The notes beneath the pieces were generated by a model. That model saw nothing but the letters and a program-made list of their open reading frames with translations. It was not told the DNA's origin and did not search any database. From Verrucomicrobiia bacterium DG1235 (GTDB lineage: Bacteria; Verrucomicrobiota; Verrucomicrobiia; Opitutales; Opitutaceae), in NCBI GenBank assembly GCA_000155695.1, contig DS990592.1, positions 3,333,973 through 3,397,972 of the forward strand: a stretch of DNA of 64,000 bases, in the 5' to 3' direction. The translations under genes were made by a program, and so were the position numbers. Positions 53,616-62,643 of this stretch are shown here, piece by piece (position 1 is the stretch's first letter; each line of letters starts with the position of its first letter).

Positions 53616-54569
53616 ATGCTTGCTACACACACGAAAATCTTCGTGTGTGGAGCAAGCGGCATGGTCGGTTCAGCAGTAGCCCGCCGCCTCACCTCCCTCG
53701 GCTACACCAACCTCGTCACCGCCAGCTCCTCCGAGCTCGACCTCACCCGCCAAGCCGACGTCGAAGCCTTCTTCCAAACCCACAAGCCCGACGTCGTCGT
53801 CATGGCCGCCGCCAAAGTCGGCGGTATCCACGCCAACAATACATACCCCGCCGACTTCGGCTACCAAAACCTCGTCATCGCCAGCAACACCATCCACGCC
53901 GCCTACCAAGCCGGCGTATCCAGATTCCTCTTCCTCGGCTCCTCCTGCATCTACCCCAAGCTCGCCCCCCAGCCCCTGCGCGAAGACTGCCTGCTCACCT
54001 CTCCTCTCGAGCCCACCAACGAAGCCTACGCCATCGCCAAGATCGCCGGCCTCAAGCTCTGCGAGTACTACCGCAAGCAATACGGAGTGATGTACCACTC
54101 ACTCATGCCCACCAATCTCTACGGCCCCGGCGACAACTACCACCCCGACAACTCCCACCTCCTCCCCGCCCTCATCCGCCGCTTCCACGAAGCCAAAGAA
54201 GCAAACGCCCCCGAAGTCACCATGTGGGGCACCGGCACGCCCCTGCGCGAGCTCATGCACGCCGACGACCTTGCCGACTCCGTTGTATTCGCTCTTCAAT
54301 TACAGAATCCACCCAGCATCCTCAACGCCGGCACCGGCGTCGAACACACCATCAAGCAGATCGCCGAGCTCGTCGCCCAGACCGTCGGCTATCAAGGCAA
54401 GATCGTCAACGACCTCACCAAGCCCGACGGCACCCCCCGCAAGCTCATGGACGTTTCCCGCCTCCGCGACCTCGGCTGGACCGCCAAGATCCCCCTCGAA
54501 GAAGGCATCAAAAAAACCTACCCCCTCTTCCTCGAGCAACTCCAGCGCGGCACCCTCCGCACCAAATAG
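53616..54569 (+). CDS. fcl: GDP-L-fucose synthase
   Basis: 317 residues. It epimerises and reduces the Gmd product with NADPH to GDP-L-fucose. Rossmann motif [14 protein letters not shown] near 12-25, active-site GSSCIYPK near 108, and the YxxxK motif YAIAK near 143. The start is placed at the ATG at 53616, since the in-frame sequence before it is tandem repeat. The last codons and the DNA after the stop (54523-54779) are duplicated at 55205-55406. With gmd it completes the GDP-fucose pathway. Confidence 0.96.
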   Translation: MLATHTKIFVCGASGMVGSAVARRLTSLGYTNLVTASSSELDLTRQADVEAFFQTHKPDVVVMAAAKVGGIHANNTYPADFGYQNLVIASNTIHAAYQAGVSRFLFLGSSCIYPKLAPQPLREDCLLTSPLEPTNEAYAIAKIAGLKLCEYYRKQYGVMYHSLMPTNLYGPGDNYHPDNSHLLPALIRRFHEAKEANAPEVTMWGTGTPLRELMHADDLADSVVFALQLQNPPSILNAGTGVEHTIKQIAELVAQTVGYQGKIVNDLTKPDGTPRKLMDVSRLRDLGWTAKIPLEEGIKKTYPLFLEQLQRGTLRTK

Positions 54570-54779
54570 CCCGCGTAGTTCCAACATCGAACGACCAATA
54601 AACGAAGGGTCGGCCCTCGCGCCGCACCGCATTTCGCGCAACCACCGCGCAAAAGGCACGCGCTCTAATCCAATCAACCAACCTCCACACCCTTCACCTC
54701 CCAAAAAAATCCTGCTCCCGCAACCGCGGGATCCTGCTCGCCTCAGGCGATCCAGCGACACAGTCGCGATGTTTAAAAC
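54523..54779. repeat. Duplicated segment spanning the fcl 3' end, copy 1
   Basis: 54523-54630 matches 55205-55312 at 103 of 108 positions; all five differences lie in the last fcl codons. After a non-matching gap, 54711-54779 matches 55338-55406 (CAGCGACACAGTCGCGATGT shared). Same order and orientation in both copies. Confidence 0.9.
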
Positions 54780-54911
54780 CAAACTTCCATTCCCGTTGAA
54801 GCAGACTCCGGGACCTCAACCTACTCTGCGGTAAAACCCAAGCTCCCAGCAGCCAATCAACAATCGTCAATAACCAGCTGGAACCTGCCAACCAACACCG
54901 ATAACCGAAAT

Positions 54912-55121
54912 TCAAATCAGCCACTTCGACCCCTGAATCGGCCCCCGTTTGGAAACGTCTTCAATCATAAAACGCTGCGACCAATTCAAAAACTCAATTA
55001 GCTCATCCACGGACAAAACACGATCCGCACGTTCACGCAGGATCCGAAAATCCTCCCGCCGCCTCTCCGACAAAGCGTCCTCCAGAAACTCCTGCTTCTC
55101 CTCTTCACTCAACCTAGTCAT
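54912..55121 (-). CDS. Small hypothetical protein, second of a coupled pair
   Basis: 69 residues, highly charged and helical (LSEEEKQEFLEDALSERRRE), then VLSVDELIEFLNWSQRFMIE and a basic end. No family recognised. Its ATG overlaps the end of the upstream frame by 8 bp (GATGACTAG), a typical coupling arrangement that supports both. It lies between the two copies of the duplicated fcl segment. Confidence 0.6.
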   Translation of the reverse strand: MTRLSEEEKQEFLEDALSERRREDFRILRERADRVLSVDELIEFLNWSQRFMIEDVSKRGPIQGSKWLI

Positions 55122-55269
55122 CTGAATTCCGAAGCTCCTCCAAGAGTGCCTCACGGTCAAACAAGGAAAAATAGTCGCCCAACAAGAGCCAATCGACCGA
55201 ACGTCCCTCTTCCTCGAACAGCTCCAGCACGGCACCCTCCGCGCCAAGTAGCCCGCGTAGTTCCAACAT
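55114..55269 (-). CDS. Small hypothetical protein, first of a coupled pair, possibly truncated
   Basis: 51 residues from the ATG at 55269, open further upstream to a TAG with no earlier ATG. Product MLELRGLLGAEGAVLELFEE, then SVDWLLLGDYFSLFDREALL. The C-terminus reads like the end of a larger protein, so the 5' part may have been lost at the duplication boundary. The antisense of fcl copy 1 encodes a near-identical stretch ([17 protein letters not shown]), since this gene overlaps copy 2. Confidence 0.45.
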   Translation of the reverse strand: MLELRGLLGAEGAVLELFEEEGRSVDWLLLGDYFSLFDREALLEELRNSDD

Positions 55270-55406
55270 CGAACGACCAATAAACGAAGGGTCGGCCCTC
55301 GCGCCGCACCGCTCACTCAGCTACCGCGCTTAAAAAACCTGCTCCCGCGAACGCGGGATCCTGCTCGCCGCAGGCGATCCAGCGACACAGTCGCGATGTT
55401 AAAATC
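55205..55406. repeat. Duplicated segment spanning the fcl 3' end, copy 2
   Basis: Partner of 54523-54779. It still reads FLEQLQHGTLRAK-stop in the fcl frame, against [13 protein letters not shown]-stop in fcl; three of five substitutions are silent in that frame. It includes a hairpin-rich block shared with copy 1. Confidence 0.9.
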
Positions 55407-55718
55407 AACCTCCCCATCTGCGTTCTCAGCGACCACTAAAACCACCCGTCGCCCCAGCCCTCCGTCAAGACCTCCCGTCGCGAAGCGACACCTAATGTCT
55501 CACCGCTTTGCGATTCGAGTGTCGTTTCACTCGGTACGGCCACCGGCCAACTTGACCAAGCCCTTCCTCAAGCCCCACATTTCGGATTCACACCCCTGAC
55601 CCTCGAATTTCAAACTTCGGATTTAGTACCGAAGCAAAGCGACACTTGAGAAGCAAAGCGACGAAACACCTAGAATCTCGGATTTCGAATCCTCCCCCAG
55701 AACCCAAATCCGCAATCT
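55407..55718. other. Repeat-rich intergenic region
   Basis: No gene. Contains GTCGC-GAA-GCGACACCT (55477-55493; other copies at 14115 and 57008), AAGCAAAGCGAC-type repeats near 55634-55662, and ATTTCGGAT-like stretches to 55690. Confidence 0.5.
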
Positions 55719-56723
55719 TCAATCACCACCCTCGTCCAAGTACCACCGCACCATTCGCTCCAAGCCCTCCCGGAGCGAGGTCCTAGGCTCCCATCCCAGC
55801 ACCCTCCGGATCTTCTCGATATTCGCATGCGTCGCCGCCTGGTCCCCCGGCCGCCGCGGCATCACCTCGATCCGCGCCTCCTTACCCATTATAGCCTGCA
55901 CCGTCTCGATCGCCTCACCCGTGGTAAAGCACTTGTCCGTGCCCACATTAAAAATCTCACCCTCCGCCTTCTCCCAATTCTCCAGGCAGGCCACGATAGC
56001 CTCGCAAATATCCCCCACATAAGTGAACGAGCGCTGATGCTCCCAGCTCCCCTCAAACAACGGAAACGCCTCCCCTTTCCCAATCGCCCGCATCAAACGC
56101 GGAAACAGCTTCTCCGGCCTCTCCCGCTCCCCGTACACCGAGAACAACCGCAGAGAGCACGCCGAAAACCCACCTCGCCCATCTTCATTCCTCAATTTTC
56201 CATCTTCCATCTGCCACCCTTGGCGCACAGCACCCATCACCTCTAGCTCAGCCGCCAGCTTCGTCTCGCCATACCAAGAAGCCGGCTTCGGCTCCCCCAC
56301 CTCCGAATCCATCGCCCGAAGCCCATACACAGACGACGACGAAATATTCACAAACCGCTTCACCCCAGCCCGCGAAGCCGCCTCCACCAGCCGATGCGTC
56401 GCCACCACGTTATTGCGATTATAGTCCTCCCACGGCGTCCTCGCCGATATCCCCGGCTGCCCCGCAAAATGCACCACCGCATCCACATTCTCCAGGTGGG
56501 GCGTGACCGCCGGGCACGCCGCATCAGCCAAATCCAATTCCAACAACTCCACACCCTCAGCCACCAAACCCCGAGCCGATTTCCGTTTCAACGCCACCGA
56601 ATAGTAGTCCGTAAACGCATCCACCCCAACCACATCGTAGCCGCCCTCAAGCAAGCGCTTCGCCAAATTCGAGCCAATAAAACCCGCGACACCTGTAATC
56701 AAAACACGCACCGCCCCAGCCAT
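55719..56723 (-). CDS. NAD-dependent nucleotide-sugar epimerase (UDP-glucuronate 4-epimerase-like)
   Basis: 334 residues, extended SDR fold. GVAGFIGSNLAKRL near 11-24 binds NAD, ISSSSVYG near 125 and the YxxxK motif in SWYGETKLAAE near 150. DAFTDYYSVALKR near 36-48 resembles UDP-glucuronate and related UDP-hexose epimerases, so it probably makes a uronic or hexose precursor for the surface polysaccharide. Exact substrate unknown. Residues about 167-183 (GWQMEDGKLRNEDGRGG) are encoded by a dispersed repeat and look like an in-frame insertion. Opposite strand to its neighbours. Confidence 0.9.
   Translation of the reverse strand: MAGAVRVLITGVAGFIGSNLAKRLLEGGYDVVGVDAFTDYYSVALKRKSARGLVAEGVELLELDLADAACPAVTPHLENVDAVVHFAGQPGISARTPWEDYNRNNVVATHRLVEAASRAGVKRFVNISSSSVYGLRAMDSEVGEPKPASWYGETKLAAELEVMGAVRQGWQMEDGKLRNEDGRGGFSACSLRLFSVYGERERPEKLFPRLMRAIGKGEAFPLFEGSWEHQRSFTYVGDICEAIVACLENWEKAEGEIFNVGTDKCFTTGEAIETVQAIMGKEARIEVMPRRPGDQAATHANIEKIRRVLGWEPRTSLREGLERMVRWYLDEGGD
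56176..56222. repeat. Dispersed ATCTTCCATCTGCC-type repeat inserted in the epimerase gene
   Basis: Low-complexity CCATCTTC/TTTTCCATC pattern as in intergenic DNA at about 59542-59560. Translated in frame; it falls in a surface region after the YxxxK helix and shifts nothing downstream. Confidence 0.6.
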
Positions 56724-57582
56724 TTACCAAACCCTCCCCACTGCAATCCCAAAAGCCCAAAGCAAGCTTGATCGCGAATCCCCAAAAACCAAACCAACCA
56801 AAACACAACCCACCCATCACCCAGACTTCTTCCTTCTTCAATCCAACTTCCTAACCTGCACACCGCCTCCCCATCGAAGCTAGGACCGAGCAAAGCGAAA
56901 CTCGAACGAAGAAAAGACAACACCTAGGATTTAGGATTCATCAGCACCCGGTCAAATTGCTTCGCCCTCTTTGCTTCACTCCATCGCGTCCATCCCCAAA
57001 ACCTCCCGTCGCCACGCGACACCTACTTGGCTAAAAGCCAACCTGACAAAACCCAGAACAACTCCCCATTGTTGTAGCGAAGGCTCCCGCCAACCCAATT
57101 CCAAAAAAAACCATGCCGTTGTGCCGCGACGATCCTGCCCGCGCAGCGGATCCCTGTTAAACAAAAAGACAAACCCGTCCCCCCTCATTTCTCCCTTCGA
57201 GAAGGGCAGGAGACCTGATTAAGGTCGAAGAGCCAATTTTACCGCTCACCACCTTGTCTCGCGAATCAATCTCGCAGACGGATGCCCGAGCAGCGTGTCC
57301 CTGTATAATGTGCTCCAGCACCCCAAACCTAAATGAACGCGCTCTTATATTCTGTTCATTTTTCCTTGAACTCACTGAACAGCCCCTCAGTACTTCCCAC
57401 AGTTCGCTCTCCGCAGCCAACAGCTTTCGCAACTCACAGCCGCACACAACCCTTCGAATCCGCCACTCTCCGCAGCTATCAAGCTGCCCCACAACCCGAT
57501 CAACAAAAAATATTCGCGTACATCTGCGGCCATCCGCGGTAAAAAAAGACAACGCACCTCAGCACCAGCTTCGTGCCAATTC
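56724..57582. other. 859-bp repeat-rich intergenic region
   Basis: No intact gene. Notable items: GTCGC-CAC-GCGACACCT (57008-57024), a GATCCTGCCCGCGCAGCGGATC hairpin-like stretch (about 57130-57151) like those at 54730 and 55357, a CATCTGCGGCCATCCGCGG unit (about 57523-57541), and CTTCGTG units running into the MarR start. Confidence 0.55.
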
Positions 57583-58104
57583 GTGAACTTCGTGGGCAAT
57601 CAAAATCCAGACCAACTCTCCGACATCGAACGCGAGCTCATCGCCTTCTTCGTCAACGCCGCCCAAGCCGTCGGGCTCCCCAAGTCCTACGGCGAAATCT
57701 ACGGTCTCTACTTCGCAACGGAAGCCCCCCTCGCCCTCGACCACGTCATCGAGCGCCTCCAGATCAGCAAGGGCTCCGCCAGCCAAGGCATCCGCTTCTT
57801 AAAAAGCATCAACGCCCTCAACTCCGCCTACCTCCCCGGCGACCGCCGCGACCACCACACAGCCGAGACTAGCCTACGCCGCATCGCCGACGGCTTCATC
57901 CGCCAGCGCATCCGCCCCGAGCTCAAAGACGGAGCCGCTCGCCTCAAAGAGATCGCCCGCCAGAGCAGCAACTCACCCAGCGATATCGTGCACGAGCGCA
58001 TCGACACCATCACCTCCTGGACAAAAAAAGCCGACCTCCTCTTCCCCTTCGTCAGCAAATTCCTCGGCAAAGCCGGCCCCAGTCACAATGAACCCACCAT
58101 CTAG
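57583..58104 (+). CDS. GbsR/MarR-type transcriptional regulator
   Basis: 173 residues. Winged helix-turn-helix regulator of the GbsR type: LIAFFVNAAQAVGLPKSYGEIYGLYF (about 19-44), recognition region LQISKGSASQGIRFLKSINAL (about 64-84), wing YLPGDRRDHH, then a C-terminal helical dimerisation part. Likely controls the polysaccharide genes around it (position only). The start is a GTG at 57583; a second GTG lies at 57592. Both lie inside a CTTCGTGGGCAA dispersed repeat, so the repeat supplies the initiation codon. Confidence 0.87.
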   Translation: MNFVGNQNPDQLSDIERELIAFFVNAAQAVGLPKSYGEIYGLYFATEAPLALDHVIERLQISKGSASQGIRFLKSINALNSAYLPGDRRDHHTAETSLRRIADGFIRQRIRPELKDGAARLKEIARQSSNSPSDIVHERIDTITSWTKKADLLFPFVSKFLGKAGPSHNEPTI

Positions 58105-58153
58105 CAGCCAAACACATGCCCCCTTCTCACACCGCCATGTCCGCCGTCATGTC

Positions 58154-58176
58154 CGCCGAAGCCTTGGCGCAGGTGG
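58154..58176. repeat. CGCCGAAGCCTTGGCG dispersed element
   Basis: Third copy of the element at 2967 (inside SNF2) and 10083. Part of a gene-free 158-bp interval that then becomes A+T-rich before the ATPase start. Confidence 0.75.
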
Positions 58177-58262
58177 AAGCCTAAGCGAAGTAGAAAACGC
58201 AGCGCTCTCTTCTAATAGCATATACAACTTTACATTTTGCATTTTTCCGTAAACAAACCGTA

Positions 58263-59423
58263 ATGCTCAACCGATCAATAGTGCAGGCCTTAGACGTGCG
58301 ATGGAAATCCTATCCCATCGTGACGATTACCGGTCCTCGCCAATCAGGAAAGACCACGCTCGCCAGAGCTCATTTCCCTGACCTGCCCTACCAGACGCTC
58401 GAAAACCCAGACACCCGCGCCTTCGCCCAAGAAGACCCCAAAGGCTTCCTCAACCAACACCCCGAGGGAGCCATTCTCGACGAGATCCAAAACACCCCTG
58501 AGCTCCTTTCCTACTTGCAAGGCATCGTCGACGAAGACAACCGACCCGGGCAATACGTCCTAACTGGCAGCCATAACTTCAACCTCCTGCAAACCGTCTC
58601 CCAGTCCCTCTCCGGCCGGACATCTCTACTTACCCTGCTCCCCCTTTCGCTTTCCGAAACAAGCCAAGCCGCCGCTCGCACCATCGACGAGCATATCCAT
58701 ACCGGTTTCTACCCGCGCCTTCACCAAGCAAACGCCCCGGAGCCCTACGTCTACTACGCCGACTACTTCCAAACCTACGTCCAGCGCGACATACGCTCGC
58801 AAGCCAACATCCGCGACAACGCCCAATTCGAGCGGTTCATTCGACTATGCGCCGGGCGCGTCGGCCAACTGCTCAACATCACTTCCCTCGCAAACGACGT
58901 CGGCATCAGTCGCATCACCGCCGAAAACTGGCTCACCTTCCTCGAGACAAGCTACCTCTGCTATCGCCTCCAACCCTATCACGCCAACCTCGGAAAACGA
59001 CTCACCAAGTCGCCCAAGCTCTACTTCTACGACGTCGGCCTCGCCAGCTATCTCATCGGAATCAAAACCGCCGACCAAATCGCCACCCACCCCCTAAGAG
59101 GCGAACTCTTCGAAAACCTGATCATCAGCGATTTCCACAAGCAATTCCACAACGCAGGCGACGTGCCCCAGCTCTACTTTTACAGAGACCTGCAAGGAAC
59201 GGAAATCGACTGCGTATTCCCAAGCGCCAACTCCACCCACCTAATCGAAATCAAGAGCGGACAAACCATAAGCTCCGACCAGTACAAGGCACTATTCAAA
59301 GTCCCCCCGCTCGCGCAACACGCAGAAAACAAACGCTACCTCGTCCACACCGGCGAGCAAACCCAACACCGCAGCGAACTCACAATCCTCAACCTGCAGG
59401 ACGCCTCCACACTCTACTCCTAA
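58263..59423 (+). CDS. P-loop ATPase with DUF4143 domain
   Basis: 386 residues. Walker A GPRQSGKTT near 24-32, Walker B AILDEIQ near 76-82, sensor LTGSHNF near 100-106. The C-terminal half is DUF4143: LLNITSLANDVGISRITAENWLTFLE near 205-230, KLYFYDVGLASYLIG near 258-272, and ending with the nuclease-like GTEIDCVF...HLIEIKSG (about 318-337; D-ExK pattern). Genes of this kind are mobile and scattered in many genomes; function unknown. Likely cytoplasmic and unrelated to polysaccharide synthesis. Confidence 0.93.
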   Translation: MLNRSIVQALDVRWKSYPIVTITGPRQSGKTTLARAHFPDLPYQTLENPDTRAFAQEDPKGFLNQHPEGAILDEIQNTPELLSYLQGIVDEDNRPGQYVLTGSHNFNLLQTVSQSLSGRTSLLTLLPLSLSETSQAAARTIDEHIHTGFYPRLHQANAPEPYVYYADYFQTYVQRDIRSQANIRDNAQFERFIRLCAGRVGQLLNITSLANDVGISRITAENWLTFLETSYLCYRLQPYHANLGKRLTKSPKLYFYDVGLASYLIGIKTADQIATHPLRGELFENLIISDFHKQFHNAGDVPQLYFYRDLQGTEIDCVFPSANSTHLIEIKSGQTISSDQYKALFKVPPLAQHAENKRYLVHTGEQTQHRSELTILNLQDASTLYS

Positions 59424-60130
59424 GCAGTACAAGCCCCCGTCCTATGATCCATCATCCAGCAACGGCCTCCTATCAACCAGCCCTTCAAGTCTCGACAACT
59501 TCATCCCTAGAACCACCTCCGCGGTTAATCTTCTCCCAATCTCCCATCTTCAATCAGCAACTTGTCACGCCGTAGTTCCCGAAGGCGGATCAGCAATCTT
59601 CAATCAGTAATCAGCAATTAGCCATCCGCCACTTGTCTCGGCAAAGCGTAGCGACGACGGATCAGCCCCCGGCGGCACTCAACACTCCCGGCTATCCCAG
59701 AAGTAAGAAAAAAAACATATCAATCATTAAGCACTGACCCTTTTGTTGTCAGCAACCGCATACAACCCAAACCACCCGCTTCCTACGCGACATCAACGCT
59801 TCACATGTAGAATTCTACAAGCTTTTTCGTTTCGGATTTTGGATCTCAGATATAGGACTTCGCCTCCTCCCCTCACCACTCCTCCTTCCAGAAAATCAAA
59901 ATTAATGCACTGCCCCCTTCTTCCGTCCCTTAACTAAATGGAGAGAAATCGACATCCAGAGCTGATAGCAATCAAAACGACACAAATCGTCCTTTCCCAG
60001 ATCGAACCTTATCCAATCGACTTCACACCAAACAAAAAGGGCTGACTCGTTTCTCTCGCTATTAGCTTTATAAAGAAACCAAAAAAACACACGCCGACAG
60101 CATAAAGACAGCAGCTCCAAAGAATCAAAA
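59424..60130. other. Repeat-rich boundary before the A+T-rich polysaccharide block
   Basis: No gene. 59541-59670 contains repeated CAATCTTCAATCAG and TCAGTAATCAGCAATT-type units. From about 59695 base composition shifts to A+T-rich, which continues to the window end. Confidence 0.6.
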
Positions 60131-61330
60131 ATGCCTTCTAACAAAGAAACGTACAAAAACTTTATAAACCGAGGTGCATTCTACGCTGTAAATACGATCT
60201 TACAATTCTTCGCAATCTCACTCATATCGCATCAATTAACACTAAAAGAGCGCGGCACGTATATCTTAATAATAAGCATTCTACCCGCAACATCTAGTAT
60301 ACTCTCATTAGGTCTAACAAACATAATACCGGCATCGACCAACGGATGCCTAACAAGGCTGCCAATCGCAATACAAAAGACCTTCATAAAAATAATTCTA
60401 CCAACGATAGCACCGATACCAGTCCTATCCATATACTTTTCTTTCACAAAAGACACTGTATCGTTTTTATTTTTACAAATCCTCGTACTAAATATCGCAT
60501 TCAACACACGACTACTACTGCTAGGGAGTCTGACAGCACAATCAAAAACAACGATCGAGATAATAATCACAACATTCACAAGCGGAACTTTCCTCACCAC
60601 TCTTTTTATAACATCCAAATATACCACTCTCACTATTCAGTCTTGCATAAACATCCTCATAGCAAGCCACTTTCTATACATTTTAATCGCCGCAGTAACA
60701 ACCCGAAAACAACTCCAATCGTATTCAAACCAACACAAACACACATTCCCATTTAGAATGGGACTTCGATCCACAGCACACGTAATCCTAACAACTTCAA
60801 AAACTAGAATAGACCTACTCTTGGTATCCTTTCTTGCTCTACCAGAAACAATCGGCCTGTACAGTGCCCTCACCACTATGTCACAACTATCAAACGCCCC
60901 CTCCACAGCGATTGGACAGGTACTACTAGCAAAATCAGCTACCGAAAAAGGAACTAATAAATATTTTCCTATAAAAGTCTCCATATTTATCGCCATCGCC
61001 ATCATAGCAGGATCAACCATTGTTATCTTTCTAGGCGAGACTTTCTGGATTCTTACCTTCGGAGCCCAATACACGGATATCTCCAAAACCTTCCCCTACT
61101 ACGTCATCTTCATTACGGCATCCGCCGCGTCTAACACGTTGTCATATTGGCAATCAGGCAAAGGGTTCCCTCAAAGCCTCCTCGCAGCATCCTTAGCTTC
61201 AATCCTCATAACAATAACAGCAGGGCCAATAATGTACAATTTTTTCGAAATCAACGGCCTTTGTCTTGCGATCGGAATTGCGGCATTGATAGGGGTAGTA
61301 ATTCAAACACGGCACATTACAAAAGCATGA
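60131..61330 (+). CDS. Wzx-like polysaccharide flippase/exporter
   Basis: 399 residues, about 12 hydrophobic segments with few charged residues, in the layout of the MATE-like polysaccharide transport family: NRGAFYAVNTILQFFAISLI at the N-terminus, KTRIDLLLVSFLALPETIGLYSALTTMSQL near 218-248, a pattern typical of Wzx. It would flip undecaprenyl-linked repeat units across the inner membrane. The stop overlaps the next start by 4 bp (ATGA). Strong A+T bias with many ATA and AAA codons, unlike gmd or fcl. Confidence 0.85.
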   Translation: MPSNKETYKNFINRGAFYAVNTILQFFAISLISHQLTLKERGTYILIISILPATSSILSLGLTNIIPASTNGCLTRLPIAIQKTFIKIILPTIAPIPVLSIYFSFTKDTVSFLFLQILVLNIAFNTRLLLLGSLTAQSKTTIEIIITTFTSGTFLTTLFITSKYTTLTIQSCINILIASHFLYILIAAVTTRKQLQSYSNQHKHTFPFRMGLRSTAHVILTTSKTRIDLLLVSFLALPETIGLYSALTTMSQLSNAPSTAIGQVLLAKSATEKGTNKYFPIKVSIFIAIAIIAGSTIVIFLGETFWILTFGAQYTDISKTFPYYVIFITASAASNTLSYWQSGKGFPQSLLAASLASILITITAGPIMYNFFEINGLCLAIGIAALIGVVIQTRHITKA

Positions 61331-62643
61331 CATGGATCCAGCAAACAGCTCTTCTTACTCACCTAGTAGTACTAATATTTAGTATCCTTTTTTGCTTACG
61401 GAGTCTAACAGCCATTGTAACATTGCTTCCTATTATCCTATCCTCGATTTTCTATACAACATGGCCAGTATTCGAGCAATTGATATTTGAAATCACTCCA
61501 TTCAGAGGAACCCCCCTATCTACAACAGCCACGATCAACATCCTATTTATATCCTCTCTTTCACTAACAGCAGCTCTCTTATTGTCATCATTTCTAAAAA
61601 CCACCTTAAAGAATTTTGAATCCAAACTACAGGAAACTTTAACCAACTATGATGGAAAAGGAGCACTCCCACTTATTATCTTCTCGACAATGCTACTCTT
61701 CATTTCAACAGGCTTTCGACCGTGGCAGCTCGCGGATTATGAAACTGCCATCAGCCTTTCTAGCGGCAAACCACTTTTGAGCCTCTCACGAACTGGCATT
61801 TCCTTAGGATGTTCGCTTATCATCCTAGGGATGCACAACAAAGCATTACTAAAATCCCCGAAAGCAATAATTTACGGCATAACACCACTTTTCTTAGCCG
61901 TATTAACATCAAACAAGCACTCACTTCTCCCCCTCGTTTCAATAATCCTAATCCTTTCACTCAACCGAAGAAGAAAGAACTGGAATGGTCTCAAACAGGT
62001 GGCCAAAGTACTTTTGCTCTCCATATTCCTAGTCTCTTCCCTTGTATTCATGAAGCTATTCTCAATACACCGAGGAGGGGGTAATGTGCTTGAACTGCTC
62101 GACATCGCCAGATCAACAAATTGGCAATTCCTATCCATAACTGGAAGCGATCCAGGTGGGCCATACGTATCACTCTCCGAAGAGTTCAACTACGGAATAG
62201 ACAACCCACACGAAAACGAACTATTAACTAGGCTAGCGTCAGTAACTCCAAGGGTACTCCTCAGCGGCGAACGCCCAGACGCTGTAGATATAGAATTCGC
62301 GAAGTCGACCATTCCAAATTGGGAACCAGGCCTCGGACTAGGCTATCACCCCCTAGGCGACCTACATAGCGTTGGCGGCCCTATACTAGCGATTTTCTAT
62401 ATGCCACTACTGCTGCTGGCGAGCATCTCCTTCTTGCACCTCGCCGACCAAACACTAAAAACGCGTGCATCGACCTGTGCTGTTACATTGATTTGCTTTG
62501 GAACTTCATTAATAAGCCACCGAACAATGCTCGAAGGATACGGAAAATACTTGTTAACAAATCTAGCGATACCCGTAACAGTATTAGTATTTTCAGTGTA
62601 CACAATTAACACAATCAAGATCCAAAAAAGGACGGCCTTATGA
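61327..62643 (+). CDS. Probable O-antigen/polysaccharide polymerase (Wzy-like) membrane protein
   Basis: 438 residues from the ATG at 61327, with ten or more hydrophobic segments. A long hydrophilic loop (about 255-345, FSIHRGGGNVLELLDIARST...) sits between two blocks of helices as in Wzy polymerases. Sequence similarity in this group is low, so the call rests on topology and on its place between a flippase and a glycosyltransferase. Overlaps both neighbours by 4 bp, so the three are one operon. A+T-rich. Confidence 0.7.
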   Translation: MTWIQQTALLTHLVVLIFSILFCLRSLTAIVTLLPIILSSIFYTTWPVFEQLIFEITPFRGTPLSTTATINILFISSLSLTAALLLSSFLKTTLKNFESKLQETLTNYDGKGALPLIIFSTMLLFISTGFRPWQLADYETAISLSSGKPLLSLSRTGISLGCSLIILGMHNKALLKSPKAIIYGITPLFLAVLTSNKHSLLPLVSIILILSLNRRRKNWNGLKQVAKVLLLSIFLVSSLVFMKLFSIHRGGGNVLELLDIARSTNWQFLSITGSDPGGPYVSLSEEFNYGIDNPHENELLTRLASVTPRVLLSGERPDAVDIEFAKSTIPNWEPGLGLGYHPLGDLHSVGGPILAIFYMPLLLLASISFLHLADQTLKTRASTCAVTLICFGTSLISHRTMLEGYGKYLLTNLAIPVTVLVFSVYTINTIKIQKRTAL

